From NCBI GenBank assembly GCA_963749415.1, contig CAVVMG010000001.1, forward strand, positions 620,001 to 684,000: a stretch of 64,000 nucleotides of DNA. Reading direction: 5' to 3'. Of this stretch, positions 9,845 through 17,705 are shown piece after piece. Numbering within the stretch: position 1 is the first letter of the stretch; each line of letters opens with the position of its first letter. Source of the DNA: JALYNX01 sp963749415. Its GTDB lineage: Bacteria; Actinomycetota; Acidimicrobiia; Spongiisociales; ZC4RG35. Below the pieces are notes generated by a model, which saw only the letters and a list, made by a program, of their open reading frames with translations, did not search any database and was not told the origin of the DNA. Position numbers and translations under genes: made by a program.

Positions 9845-10744
9845 TCACCCGACGAATTGCGTGATTTCGTCGACCAGCCGGTCGGCGTGGGTCCATGGAG
9901 CCTCGTGCCTGACCCCGACCAGCTCCACCACCTCCGGGTCGCCAATGGAAGCCGCCAACTGGTACTGCCATGCCGGGGGCACCAGCTGGTCCCTGGTGGG
10001 GATGACGACCAGAGTTTCGGCCTCGATCTTCCCCACCCATGGTCGCGAGTCGAATCGGAGCAGGGCAAGGCTCGCTTGAGTTCCGGCATCGGTGTCCCGC
10101 CGATGGGTCTCCTCCCAGAGCCAGCGGGCGTGGCGCTCCTCGACCGCGCCGGTGGCGAGCAGGTAACCCGACCTGACCTCCGGCGTCCCCAATCCGGTGA
10201 GGCGCTCCCAGGCCCGGGCGATCACCGCGCCCACCACCCGGAGCGCCTTGACCGGCTGCGGATGATGGCTGAAGGTGGCGATCAGGACCACGCGTCCGGT
10301 TCGCTCCGGATGCCGATGGGCGAACGCCTGGGCGATGGCTCCACCCATGGAGTATCCGACGACCGACACCACCCCGACTCCGAGACGATCGAGGACCCCT
10401 GCCATGTCATCAGCAATGTCGTCGACCTCGAACCGGGCCCTGGCCATTGGGGCCAGGCCGTGGCTCCGGTGGTCGACCATGATCACTCGGTATTTCTCGG
10501 CCAGCGCCGGGCCGATCCGATACCACTCCGCAAGCGACGAGCCGGCGAGCCCGTGAATCAGGAGGACCGGTGGCGCCCCATCGGGCCCCAGGTCCCGAAC
10601 CAGGAATTCCTGGTCGCCCACGAAGACGGTGTGACCGAAGTGGCGCCATGGGTGCTCCTGCGGGGAGCGAAACCGAGGGGAGAGGACCGGTCCGAACAGC
10701 CGCCAGATGAAGAAGCCGGTCAGCAGCCGACGAAGCCACCTCAT
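9845..10744 (-). CDS. Alpha/beta hydrolase
   Basis: A 299-aa alpha/beta hydrolase. It has an N-terminal hydrophobic stretch (LLTGFFIWRLFGPVL) that may attach it to the membrane. The oxyanion region is LLIHGLAGSS, the nucleophile elbow GYSMGGA (Ser), the acid lies in IPTRDQLVPP and the catalytic His in GVRHEAPW, so the triad is complete. The substrate is not predictable. The gene starts inside the stop of the 2Fe-2S protein gene (4-nt ATGA overlap), so the two form an operon. Confidence 0.85.
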   Translation of the reverse strand: MRWLRRLLTGFFIWRLFGPVLSPRFRSPQEHPWRHFGHTVFVGDQEFLVRDLGPDGAPPVLLIHGLAGSSLAEWYRIGPALAEKYRVIMVDHRSHGLAPMARARFEVDDIADDMAGVLDRLGVGVVSVVGYSMGGAIAQAFAHRHPERTGRVVLIATFSHHPQPVKALRVVGAVIARAWERLTGLGTPEVRSGYLLATGAVEERHARWLWEETHRRDTDAGTQASLALLRFDSRPWVGKIEAETLVVIPTRDQLVPPAWQYQLAASIGDPEVVELVGVRHEAPWTHADRLVDEITQFVG

Positions 10745-11163
10745 CGCAGGTCTCCGACGGCGAACACCAGCTCCTCGACCGGGCGACCGCCGATCAGATG
10801 CTCCTCGATGATCCGGTCCAGCTTCTCCTCATCAAGGCCGGCATACCAGGTGCCTTCGGGATACACGACACAGATCGCTCCCTGCTCACAAATGCGAAGG
10901 CAGTCGACCTTGCTCCGGAGCACCGTGCCCCTGCCGGGCTCACCAGGAGTCGCCTCGGCGTCCGGGGTTCCCCCCCACGGCGGCGGGGCCGATGTCAGGC
11001 CGAGCTCCTTGAGGCGCCTCTTGAGGTGCCCCCAGAGTGCGTGGGTCACTTCGAACGGAGCGCATTTCGGAGTGGTCTGGTCGGCACAGAGGAAGATGTG
11101 GCGCTGAGCCCTCGGGATGGACAGGGCTTCGGCGATGGCGTCGAGACGTTGGGCAGGCTCCAC
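10741..11163 (-). CDS. Thioredoxin-like 2Fe-2S ferredoxin domain protein
   Basis: A 140-aa protein resembling the thioredoxin-like [2Fe-2S] ferredoxins (as in HoxE/NuoE-type modules). Four Cys are placed as expected: HIFLCADQTTPKC near residues 26-34 and VDCLRICEQGA further on. It may act as a small electron carrier; no partner is obvious apart from the co-transcribed hydrolase. A GTG at 11163 preceded at 6 nt by TAACTT is the likely leaderless start. Confidence 0.8.
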   Translation of the reverse strand: MEPAQRLDAIAEALSIPRAQRHIFLCADQTTPKCAPFEVTHALWGHLKRRLKELGLTSAPPPWGGTPDAEATPGEPGRGTVLRSKVDCLRICEQGAICVVYPEGTWYAGLDEEKLDRIIEEHLIGGRPVEELVFAVGDLR

Positions 11164-11169
11164 GAGTGG

Positions 11170-11175
11170 AAGTTA
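11170..11175 (-). promoter_or_regulatory. -10 box (TAACTT) of the ferredoxin/hydrolase operon
   Basis: TAACTT ends 6 nt before the GTG at 11163. Confidence 0.45.
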
Positions 11176-11239
11176 GACAGACCGCGTATGCATGGATGCG
11201 CGTATAGGCGTATGCGCAGACCTACCCTCCCCGGTTCGG

Positions 11240-11716
11240 ATGACCGAGAAACCAACTTTTCTGACGCCGGCCGCCCGGCAGAAGATCGAGGAGGAGCTGG
11301 ATCAGCTCCGTACCGAGGGGCGCCGGGCCATCGAGGAGCGCATCGCCGAGGCCCGTTCCCACGGCGATCTGCGTGAGAACGCGGACTACGACACCGCCAA
11401 GAACGACCAGGGCCTGATGGAAGCGCGGATCCGCAAGCTCGAGTACTTGCTCAACACCGCAGAGGTGCTCGAAGTTGTCGACAGCGGCAAGGTCGAGGTG
11501 GGGAGCGTGGTCACGGTCGTCGATCACGACGGCGACGAGTTCGACTGCTTCGTCGCTCCCCAGGAGAACAAGGTGGCTGGCTTGCTGCTCACCTCGCCTA
11601 CCAGCCCGATGGGTCAGGCGCTGCTCGGCGGCTCCGTCGGGGACCGGGTCTCCTATCAGGCCCCCGCGGGTGAATTCACACTTTTGATCAAGGCCGTGCG
11701 CCCTTTCGAAGGCTGA
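11240..11716 (+). CDS. greA: Transcription elongation factor GreA
   Basis: GreA rescues backtracked RNA polymerase by stimulating transcript cleavage through its secondary channel. The 158-aa protein has the N-terminal coiled coil with the tip motif ARSHGDLRENADYDTAKNDQ, which carries the catalytic acidic residues (Asp and Glu of GDLREN), and the C-terminal FKBP-like domain ending in GEFTLLIKAVRPFEG. The ATG at 11240 (MTEKPTFLTPAARQKIEEEL) fits the family; an in-frame extension to 11192 crosses a repetitive, promoter-like GCGTAT region and is rejected. Confidence 0.95.
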   Translation: MTEKPTFLTPAARQKIEEELDQLRTEGRRAIEERIAEARSHGDLRENADYDTAKNDQGLMEARIRKLEYLLNTAEVLEVVDSGKVEVGSVVTVVDHDGDEFDCFVAPQENKVAGLLLTSPTSPMGQALLGGSVGDRVSYQAPAGEFTLLIKAVRPFEG

Positions 11717-11723
11717 TCGGCGT

Positions 11724-11729
11724 TAGCCT
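11724..11729 (+). promoter_or_regulatory. -10 box (TAGCCT) upstream of mgtE
   Basis: TTAGCCT begins 7 nt after the greA stop. Transcription would start about 11737 and leave a leader of only about 23 nt before the GTG at 11760, too short for a magnesium riboswitch. Confidence 0.4.
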
Positions 11730-11759
11730 GACCCCGGTTCGCCGTTCGAGGGGCCGAGG

Positions 11760-13166
11760 GTGAGACTCCGACTCAGAAGTCCCCGTCAACTTGCAAGGAC
11801 ACTGATTGCCGCTGCGCGGCGCGATCACGACGAGGTAGCCGACTACCTCGATTCTCGTCGTGAGGAATGGGAGGCCCTGGCCGGAGCCGCCCCCGGCGAC
11901 GCCGCCGACGTCCTGGAACAGCTGGCCGAGGAGGACGCTGCCGAGCTCCTCAGTGAGCTCCCTGCGTCTGATGCTGCCGAGATCCTGGAACAGATCGCCC
12001 CGGAGCTCGCCGCCGAGCTGCTCGATGACGTCTCCATCGAGGACCTCACGGCGGCTGTTAGCGAGATGACTGCAGAGGCGGCGGCCGACCTCCTCTTCGA
12101 GTTGGACGAGGAGATCACCGAAGGCGTCCTGGCCCGGCTCGACGAAGACTCCGAGCGGGAAATCCGCAGCCTTCTGGTGTATCCCCCTGACAGTGCGGGG
12201 GGCCTGATGTCCACTGACATCGCCTCGCTGCCCTACGGCCTCACGGCGGGGGAGGCGATCGAGCGAATCCGCCAGCTCAATGACGAGTACGACGACCTCT
12301 CCTATGTCTACGTGGTCGACGACACCGAGCGATTGAAGGGAGTGATCTCGTTTCGCGACCTCGTGTTCAAACGGCCCGGTGTCAACCTCGAAGAGGTGAT
12401 GGTCCCCGACCCGGTGTCGGTGAATGCTTTCGCCGACCGGGAAGAGGTCGCCGCCCTCGCCCAGCGCTATCACCTATTCGGGATCCCGGTCACCGACGGG
12501 AACGGGCGGCTACTGGGAATGGTCACCAGCGACGCGGTCCTCGAGGCAGTACAGGACGAGGCGACCGAGGACTTCGCGGCCGCCGTGGGCGCCGGCGTGG
12601 AGGAGACCGTCTACACCGCCGTCCCCAAGTCAGTGCGAATGCGATCGCCTTGGCTGATACTCAACCTGACCCTGTCCCTCTTGGTCGCCCTGGTCATCGA
12701 GCAACAGACCGGCATCATCTCCCGGGAGCCCGTGCTGGCCGCCCTGATGCCGGTTGTCGCTTCGCTCGGCGGGAACAGTGGCAATCAGAGCCTGGCGGTG
12801 ATGATCCGTTCCCTGGCATCCGACGACGTTCCACGTGCCCAGGTGGGCTCGATCATGAGACGACACGCCGGCACCGGCCTGCTCAACGGGGTGATCGTGG
12901 CCTTGGCGGCCGCGGCACTCACCTATCTCCTGCTGGGAACCGGGATCTTCAGCAGCGAGAGCGATCGGGCCGAGTTGGTGCTCATCGTCGCGCTGGCCGT
13001 GATGGTGAACCTGGTGGTCGCAACTCTCGCCGGCACCGGCATACCCCTGGTGTTGAGGGCCCTCGACCAGGACCCTGCCTTGGCTTCGTCCATCTTCTTG
13101 ACGACGATCACCGATGTGGTCGGATTCGGCGGCTTCCTGCTGGTAGCGACCGCCCTGCTCACCTAG
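11760..13166 (+). CDS. mgtE: Magnesium transporter MgtE
   Basis: A 468-aa MgtE channel. The cytosolic N domain (about 20-125) is a superhelix of acidic helices with repeated DAAELL-type turns. Two CBS domains (about 135-255) hold the regulatory Mg2+ sites, and a linker helix leads to the membrane domain (about 285-468) with conserved SLGGNSGNQSLAVMIRSLA and DVVGFGGFLL. The gene begins at a GTG at 11760. It converges with a lipoprotein gene whose stop lies 18 nt further on. Confidence 0.95.
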   Translation: MRLRLRSPRQLARTLIAAARRDHDEVADYLDSRREEWEALAGAAPGDAADVLEQLAEEDAAELLSELPASDAAEILEQIAPELAAELLDDVSIEDLTAAVSEMTAEAAADLLFELDEEITEGVLARLDEDSEREIRSLLVYPPDSAGGLMSTDIASLPYGLTAGEAIERIRQLNDEYDDLSYVYVVDDTERLKGVISFRDLVFKRPGVNLEEVMVPDPVSVNAFADREEVAALAQRYHLFGIPVTDGNGRLLGMVTSDAVLEAVQDEATEDFAAAVGAGVEETVYTAVPKSVRMRSPWLILNLTLSLLVALVIEQQTGIISREPVLAALMPVVASLGGNSGNQSLAVMIRSLASDDVPRAQVGSIMRRHAGTGLLNGVIVALAAAALTYLLLGTGIFSSESDRAELVLIVALAVMVNLVVATLAGTGIPLVLRALDQDPALASSIFLTTITDVVGFGGFLLVATALLT

Positions 13167-13188
13167 TGGTCGGCAGCGGGGCCACTAG
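13163..13188. terminator. Possible bidirectional terminator between mgtE and a lipoprotein gene
   Basis: CTAGTGG (13163-13169) can pair with CCACTAG (13182-13188), and an overlapping alternative stem pairs GGCAGC with GCTGCC. There is no U tract. The site fits between two convergent stops but is weak. Confidence 0.3.
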
Positions 13189-13688
13189 CTGCCCAGGGCG
13201 TGTTGTCCCGACTCGGCGAATGGGCCCCGGAAGACGATGGTGGTGCCCCCGACCAGGCTCACCAGATGGTGCTGATCGATGAGTTCCGTCTCCTCGGGAG
13301 TGCGGTCCGCCTCCGCCTTGAGGTAGGCGTCGGATGCGGCCTGGTCGTTGAACACCTCTGCGCCGTGGGTCGCGATCCCCTGCTCGTAGAGATCGAGGAT
13401 GAAGTTCTCCAGGTCGACGTCGGTGTAGGCCCCGGGTGGGATCACGATGTAGATCACTTCGCCATCATCGACCGGCTCACGGGCCGCGATCTCGTAGCTC
13501 GCCACCGCCTCCCCCACCAGGGTGGTGCTAGGCGTTCCGGTCGCCGGCGCCGAGGTGGTGGTGCTCTCCTCACCGCCATTCCCGGGCGAGGTGACCAGGG
13601 ATGAGGTGGTTGTCAGGGCCGGCTCGTCACCGTCACACGCCGTGAGCAGAGCCGACAGGGCGATGAGGAGGGCCAGGAAATTGCGCAT
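13185..13688 (-). CDS. Hypothetical Thr-rich lipoprotein
   Basis: A predicted lipoprotein of 167 aa from the ATG at 13688: signal MRNFLALLIALSALLTAC with the lipobox Cys, a Ser/Thr linker, then a small domain with YEIAAREPVDDGEVIYIVIPPGAYTDVDLENFILDLYEQG. I do not recognise the domain. No neighbour suggests a role. An ATG 15 nt upstream (13703) gives five extra residues and is less likely. Confidence 0.65.
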   Translation of the reverse strand: MRNFLALLIALSALLTACDGDEPALTTTSSLVTSPGNGGEESTTTSAPATGTPSTTLVGEAVASYEIAAREPVDDGEVIYIVIPPGAYTDVDLENFILDLYEQGIATHGAEVFNDQAASDAYLKAEADRTPEETELIDQHHLVSLVGGTTIVFRGPFAESGQHALGS

Positions 13689-13757
13689 CGGGGCATTGTG
13701 CATGCCCCCGGAACGCTATCGCCATACGTTCGGGTTCCCAGCACCGCTCTCCTTGGT

Positions 13758-13763
13758 TAGCCT
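13758..13763 (+). promoter_or_regulatory. -10 box (TAGCCT) of the M23 peptidase gene
   Basis: GGTTAGCCT ends 6 nt before the ATG at 13770; leaderless spacing. Confidence 0.5.
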
Positions 13764-13769
13764 TCGCCC

Positions 13770-15227
13770 ATGACACCAGGCAGGCTCGGGGCTGCCACCG
13801 TGGCCGTCCTGGCTCTCATCGCGGCCCTTTTCGTGGTGGCCGGGCCTACCGCCCCGGCGGAGGCAGCCATGTGCGGCCCGACCACGCTGGATGATTTGCC
13901 GCCCCTCCCCGGCACACCGACACCACCGCGCACACCGTCCACCACCTCAACCACCACGCCGGGCACCTCGACTCCGACCACTGTGCCCTCCGAAGAAACG
14001 ACGACCACGACAATCGACGAGACCACCACGACCACGGTTGAGGAGACCTCGACTACCACGATCGTCGACTCGACGAGCACGACGGTGGTGGGTGACACCT
14101 CTACCTCAGTGCCTGGCCCCCCACCGACCTCACCGCCGAGGCCGAGCAGACCGCGGTGCTCGGCGTTCGTCTACGGCATGGCGTGGCCGATCGCCGGTGA
14201 CAGCCAGGTGATCTCCAGCTTCGGGGTCGCACGTGACGGCGGCGCCCGTCGCCACGCCGGCATCGACATCCAGGCCCCGAAACTGACCCCGGTGCTCGCG
14301 GTTTCCGATGGCACGGTCTTGGAGATCAAGCAGGTGGTCGGGACCGCAGACTGCTGTTCGATCAAGATCCGGCACGATGACGGCTGGTACTCGGTCTACA
14401 TCCACCTCAACAACGACCTCCACCTGACTGACGATGGGATGGGCATTGGAGCCAGGCCGGACCTGAAGGTGGGTGACGTGGTCGTCTCCGGCCAGGTGAT
14501 CGGGTGGATCGGCGACTCGGGAAACGCCGAAGATTCGGTCAACCATCTCCATTTCGAATTGCGGACCCGTCAGGGGGTCGCGGTCGATCCGGCAGCGAGC
14601 CTTCGCCAGGCACGGCGTGGGGCCGACCTCCCCGAACAAGGCTCCTCAGGCCCGTACCTGGACGACGATGCGAACGCTATCCAACTCCAGGCGGCGCTCC
14701 TGCTCACCCAGGGCCTCTACCTCCCCTGCGACGAGATCGGGCTCACGTTCTGCCCGGAGGAGCTCGCCGACCCCGAGTTTGCCCGCGCGGTGGCCCGCCA
14801 CCTGGTAGGTGTAGAGCCCCCGCCGCTCGAGGCAAGGACCCAGGAGATCCCCCAGGTGTTCGAGGCCGCAGCGGGCGACGCCCGCGCCCTGAGCGAGCTG
14901 ATGGGATGCGTCGAGACCGCGCCATGCCTCGCCTTTGGCATTCCCGAAACCGAGGTGGCCCGTTTGGCAGCGTGGGCCCTCAGCGAGCCTAAGCCGGCCG
15001 ACCTCACCAGTCCCGAACTGGTCAACACCCTTGGTGCGCTGGGGGTCCTTCCCAAAGCGGATCAGGCAGAGACCACCCTGCGCAATGCCGGCGTTCTCGG
15101 CGCGTGTCGGCCACCTCTCGACGATCAGCGACTGATCACCCGCGGCGAGGCGCTCGCCAGCCTGCTGCGCTGGATACACGGCCCAACCATCGCCGACTGC
15201 CCGGATGTGACTCAGCCGGTGCGCTGA
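13770..15227 (+). CDS. M23 family metallopeptidase with Thr-rich linker
   Basis: A secreted 485-aa protein likely to act on peptidoglycan cross-links. It has a signal peptide (cleavage near AEAA), a long Thr/Ser/Pro linker (about residues 48-130), and a peptidase M23 domain (about 140-275) with zinc ligands in RRHAGIDI (H-x3-D) and HLHFEL (H-x-H). The C-terminal 200 residues contain repeated Ala/Leu-rich helices with CXG/CP pairs and end ITRGEALASLLRW, reminiscent of S-layer homology repeats; this is tentative. The 3' end overlaps the convergent aminotransferase-fold gene by 16 nt. Confidence 0.85.
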   Translation: MTPGRLGAATVAVLALIAALFVVAGPTAPAEAAMCGPTTLDDLPPLPGTPTPPRTPSTTSTTTPGTSTPTTVPSEETTTTTIDETTTTTVEETSTTTIVDSTSTTVVGDTSTSVPGPPPTSPPRPSRPRCSAFVYGMAWPIAGDSQVISSFGVARDGGARRHAGIDIQAPKLTPVLAVSDGTVLEIKQVVGTADCCSIKIRHDDGWYSVYIHLNNDLHLTDDGMGIGARPDLKVGDVVVSGQVIGWIGDSGNAEDSVNHLHFELRTRQGVAVDPAASLRQARRGADLPEQGSSGPYLDDDANAIQLQAALLLTQGLYLPCDEIGLTFCPEELADPEFARAVARHLVGVEPPPLEARTQEIPQVFEAAAGDARALSELMGCVETAPCLAFGIPETEVARLAAWALSEPKPADLTSPELVNTLGALGVLPKADQAETTLRNAGVLGACRPPLDDQRLITRGEALASLLRWIHGPTIADCPDVTQPVR

Positions 15228-16018
15228 GAGAACTCGCGGCGCAGACGGCTGGTCAGCGGCCCCTCCCCGAATCCCATCTCACCGATTCGGGAGACGGGTT
15301 GCACTTCGCGAATGGTGGACAGGGCCATCGCCTCCGACGCCTCCGCGAGGCGATCCAACGGCCACTCCCCTTCGACCACCTCGATCCCCAGCCCGGTCGC
15401 ATCTTCGAGCAACAGGCGACGGGTGATCGAGTCGAGGATGCCGAGGTCGAGTGTCGGGGTCTCCAGCACACCATCGACCACCCATGCCACCGAGAACGTT
15501 GGTCCTTCGAGCACTGATCCCGAGACCGTCAGGAGAAGGGCGTCGTCGAAGCCGGAGTTGCGGGCGCTCCTGGTCGCAGAGACGTTGGGCGCGTAGGAAA
15601 GGATCTTCGCCCCGGCAAGGTCCCAGTCGACACCGGCGGCATGCCAGGGAGCGGTCACCGGGAACAGCGTTGCCGGTCCGACCGGTGGCTCCCAGGAATG
15701 GGCGAACACGATCACCATCGGCTCGGGTGGCGCGCCGGGTAGGGCGGAGCCCCTTGTGACCACCACCCGGACCGCGCAGTCAGGGCATTCCTCCGCCACG
15801 GCGCCGATCCAGGCAGCTAGGGCCTCTCGCTCGGGAAGGGAGATCTCGAGTGCCTTTGCGCTCCTCTCCAGTCGATCGAGATGCAGGTCCAGAGCGAAGG
15901 CTCTTCCCCGGTACGCCTTGAGCACCTCGAAGCAGCCATCACCGCGCAGGACCGAAGAGTCTGTCACCGACACACCGGCATCTGAGGCGACGCCATTGAT
16001 GAGGACCGTCGAGGTCAC
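15212..16018 (-). CDS. Class IV PLP-dependent aminotransferase/lyase (aminodeoxychorismate lyase-like)
   Basis: A fold-type IV PLP enzyme of 268 aa. The Schiff-base Lys is expected in AGAKILSYAPNVSATRSA and the E-x-G motif appears as VLEGPTFSVAWV. Both the D-amino acid/branched-chain aminotransferases and PabC (4-amino-4-deoxychorismate lyase, folate pathway) belong here; the length fits PabC, but the substrate cannot be fixed from sequence alone. It starts in an ATGA overlap with nadE. Confidence 0.75.
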   Translation of the reverse strand: MTSTVLINGVASDAGVSVTDSSVLRGDGCFEVLKAYRGRAFALDLHLDRLERSAKALEISLPEREALAAWIGAVAEECPDCAVRVVVTRGSALPGAPPEPMVIVFAHSWEPPVGPATLFPVTAPWHAAGVDWDLAGAKILSYAPNVSATRSARNSGFDDALLLTVSGSVLEGPTFSVAWVVDGVLETPTLDLGILDSITRRLLLEDATGLGIEVVEGEWPLDRLAEASEAMALSTIREVQPVSRIGEMGFGEGPLTSRLRREFSQRTG

Positions 16019-17670
16019 GACGGCGACCGGTAGCGGTTGGTGATCGGGAGGCGTCGATCCTTGCCGAAAGCCTTGGTCGTGATCTTGACCCCGGGCGCCG
16101 CTTGCCTCCTCTTATACTCGTTGCGGTCGACCATCCCCGTCACCCGGGCCACCAGGGTGCTGTCGTAACCCCGATCCACGATGTCGACCGGCCCACAATC
16201 GTCCTCGATATACAGCTCGAGGATGGCGTCGAGCACGTCGTACGGCGGCAGCGAGTCCGAGTCCTTCTGGCCGGGGCGAAGCTCGGCGGAAGGCGGCTTG
16301 TCGATGCTGTTCTGCGGGATCATTTCGCCGTCCTTGTTCCGCCATTTCGCCAGCTCATAGACCAGTGTCTTGAAGACGTCCTTGAGCACCGAATAACCGC
16401 CGACCATGTCCCCGTAGAGAGTCGAGTATCCGGCAGCCAGCTCGGACTTGTTACCCGTGGCGACCACCATCGGGCCGTGCTTGTTGGAGATCGCCATGAG
16501 GATCGCCCCTCTGGTGCGTGCCTGCAGGTTCTCTTCGGCCACCCCGAAGGGCATCCCGACGAACACCGGAGCCAGAGCCTCCAGGTACGACTCGTAGACG
16601 TCATCGATGGAAACGAGGTCGAAGCGAATCCCCAGATTCGACGCCAGCTGACGGGCGTCGTCGATCGAGTGCTGCGAAGAGAAGCGAGACGGCATGGCCA
16701 CTCCCCAAACCCCCGCCGGCCCCAGAGCGTCGACCGCGATAGCGGCGGTGAGCGCGGAGTCGATGCCCCCGGAGAGCCCGATGACGACCGATTGGAACCC
16801 GTTCTTGCGGGCGTAATCGCCGAGCCCGACCGTGAGGGCCCGGTAGACCTCCTCGGTCGGGTCGAGGAAGGGCGGGAGCTCCTCGCTGGCAACCTCCTCC
16901 CCGGCGAGCGGCACCTCGACCACGAAGAAGTCCTCCTCGAATTGGGGCGACCGGTGGAGGACTGTGCCATTGGCCGCGATCACCATCGAGCCCCCGTCGA
17001 ACACGAGCTCGTCCTGGCCCCCGACCAGATTCAGATAGACCACCGGAGCCCCTGCCGCCAGGGCACGCTCGATGATCATCGCCTCCCTCTCTGACGCCTT
17101 CCCCCGGTGAAACGGCGAGGCGTTGATGTTGAGCAAGATCCGTGCCCCGGCCGCGGCCTGGGCCGCCGGTGGCCCGTCGGCGAGCCAGATGTCCTCACAT
17201 ATCGACACTCCAACGGGGAGGCCACCGACCTCCCATATCGCTCCCGGGCTGGCACCCACCGCGAAATAGCGGTCCTCGTCGAACACCCCGTAGTTGGGAA
17301 GAAGCACCTTGTGATAGATCGCGCGCACCTCGCCGTTCTGCAGGATGGCGGCGGCGTTGGCCACGTTCCTGTCCAGGGCATCCTCCCCCCCTCGTGGGGC
17401 GGGGGCCGCGTGGTCGACGAAACCCACGACCACTGCCATGGCGCCGGCGCGGGCGGCGAGGCGGTCCCGAGCCCCGATGCCGGCATCAACGAAGTCGTCG
17501 CGGAGGACCAGGTCCTCCGGGGGATAACCGTTGATGGCAAGCTCCGGTAGCAGCAGAACATCGGCGGCTTCTGATTCCGCCCACGTCATGGCATCGAGAA
17601 TCCGGTTCTCGTTCCCTGTGATGTCCCCGACGACCAGGTTGATCTGGGCGCCTGCTACCCGGACCGGCAT
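16015..17670 (-). CDS. nadE: Glutamine-dependent NAD+ synthetase
   Basis: It makes NAD from deamido-NAD, ATP and glutamine-derived ammonia. The 551-aa protein has an N-terminal nitrilase-type glutaminase domain (1-260) with catalytic Glu in LPELAINGYPPEDL, Lys in YHKVLLPNYGVFDEDRYF and Cys in VSICEDIW. The C-terminal synthetase domain (about 280-551) has the PP-loop GLSGGIDSALTA and the ATP-site segment NKSELAAGYSTLYGDMVGGY. The ATG at 17670 is preceded at 6 nt by TATCGT. Confidence 0.96.
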   Translation of the reverse strand: MPVRVAGAQINLVVGDITGNENRILDAMTWAESEAADVLLLPELAINGYPPEDLVLRDDFVDAGIGARDRLAARAGAMAVVVGFVDHAAPAPRGGEDALDRNVANAAAILQNGEVRAIYHKVLLPNYGVFDEDRYFAVGASPGAIWEVGGLPVGVSICEDIWLADGPPAAQAAAGARILLNINASPFHRGKASEREAMIIERALAAGAPVVYLNLVGGQDELVFDGGSMVIAANGTVLHRSPQFEEDFFVVEVPLAGEEVASEELPPFLDPTEEVYRALTVGLGDYARKNGFQSVVIGLSGGIDSALTAAIAVDALGPAGVWGVAMPSRFSSQHSIDDARQLASNLGIRFDLVSIDDVYESYLEALAPVFVGMPFGVAEENLQARTRGAILMAISNKHGPMVVATGNKSELAAGYSTLYGDMVGGYSVLKDVFKTLVYELAKWRNKDGEMIPQNSIDKPPSAELRPGQKDSDSLPPYDVLDAILELYIEDDCGPVDIVDRGYDSTLVARVTGMVDRNEYKRRQAAPGVKITTKAFGKDRRLPITNRYRSPS

Positions 17671-17676
17671 ACCACC

Positions 17677-17682
17677 ACGATA
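17677..17682 (-). promoter_or_regulatory. -10 box (TATCGT) of nadE
   Basis: TATCGT ends 6 nt before the nadE ATG at 17670. It lies back to back with the glnE -10 box. Confidence 0.5.
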
Positions 17683-17692
17683 CGCCTCCCCT

Positions 17693-17698
17693 TAGCCT
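17693..17698 (+). promoter_or_regulatory. -10 box (TAGCCT) of glnE
   Basis: CTTAGCCT ends 7 nt before the glnE ATG at 17706; leaderless spacing. Confidence 0.5.
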
Positions 17699-17705
17699 GA
17701 AACCC

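Noticed and set aside
11176..11239. Repeated GCGTAT units before greA as a repeat array
   Set aside because: Only three imperfect units; more likely part of the divergent promoter region.
11716..11760. Magnesium riboswitch before mgtE
   Set aside because: Only 43 nt separate greA from mgtE, too short for the M-box or ykoK-type element.
13930..14120. Direct repeats
   Set aside because: They are Thr codon runs in the linker of the M23 peptidase, not a DNA repeat or CRISPR.
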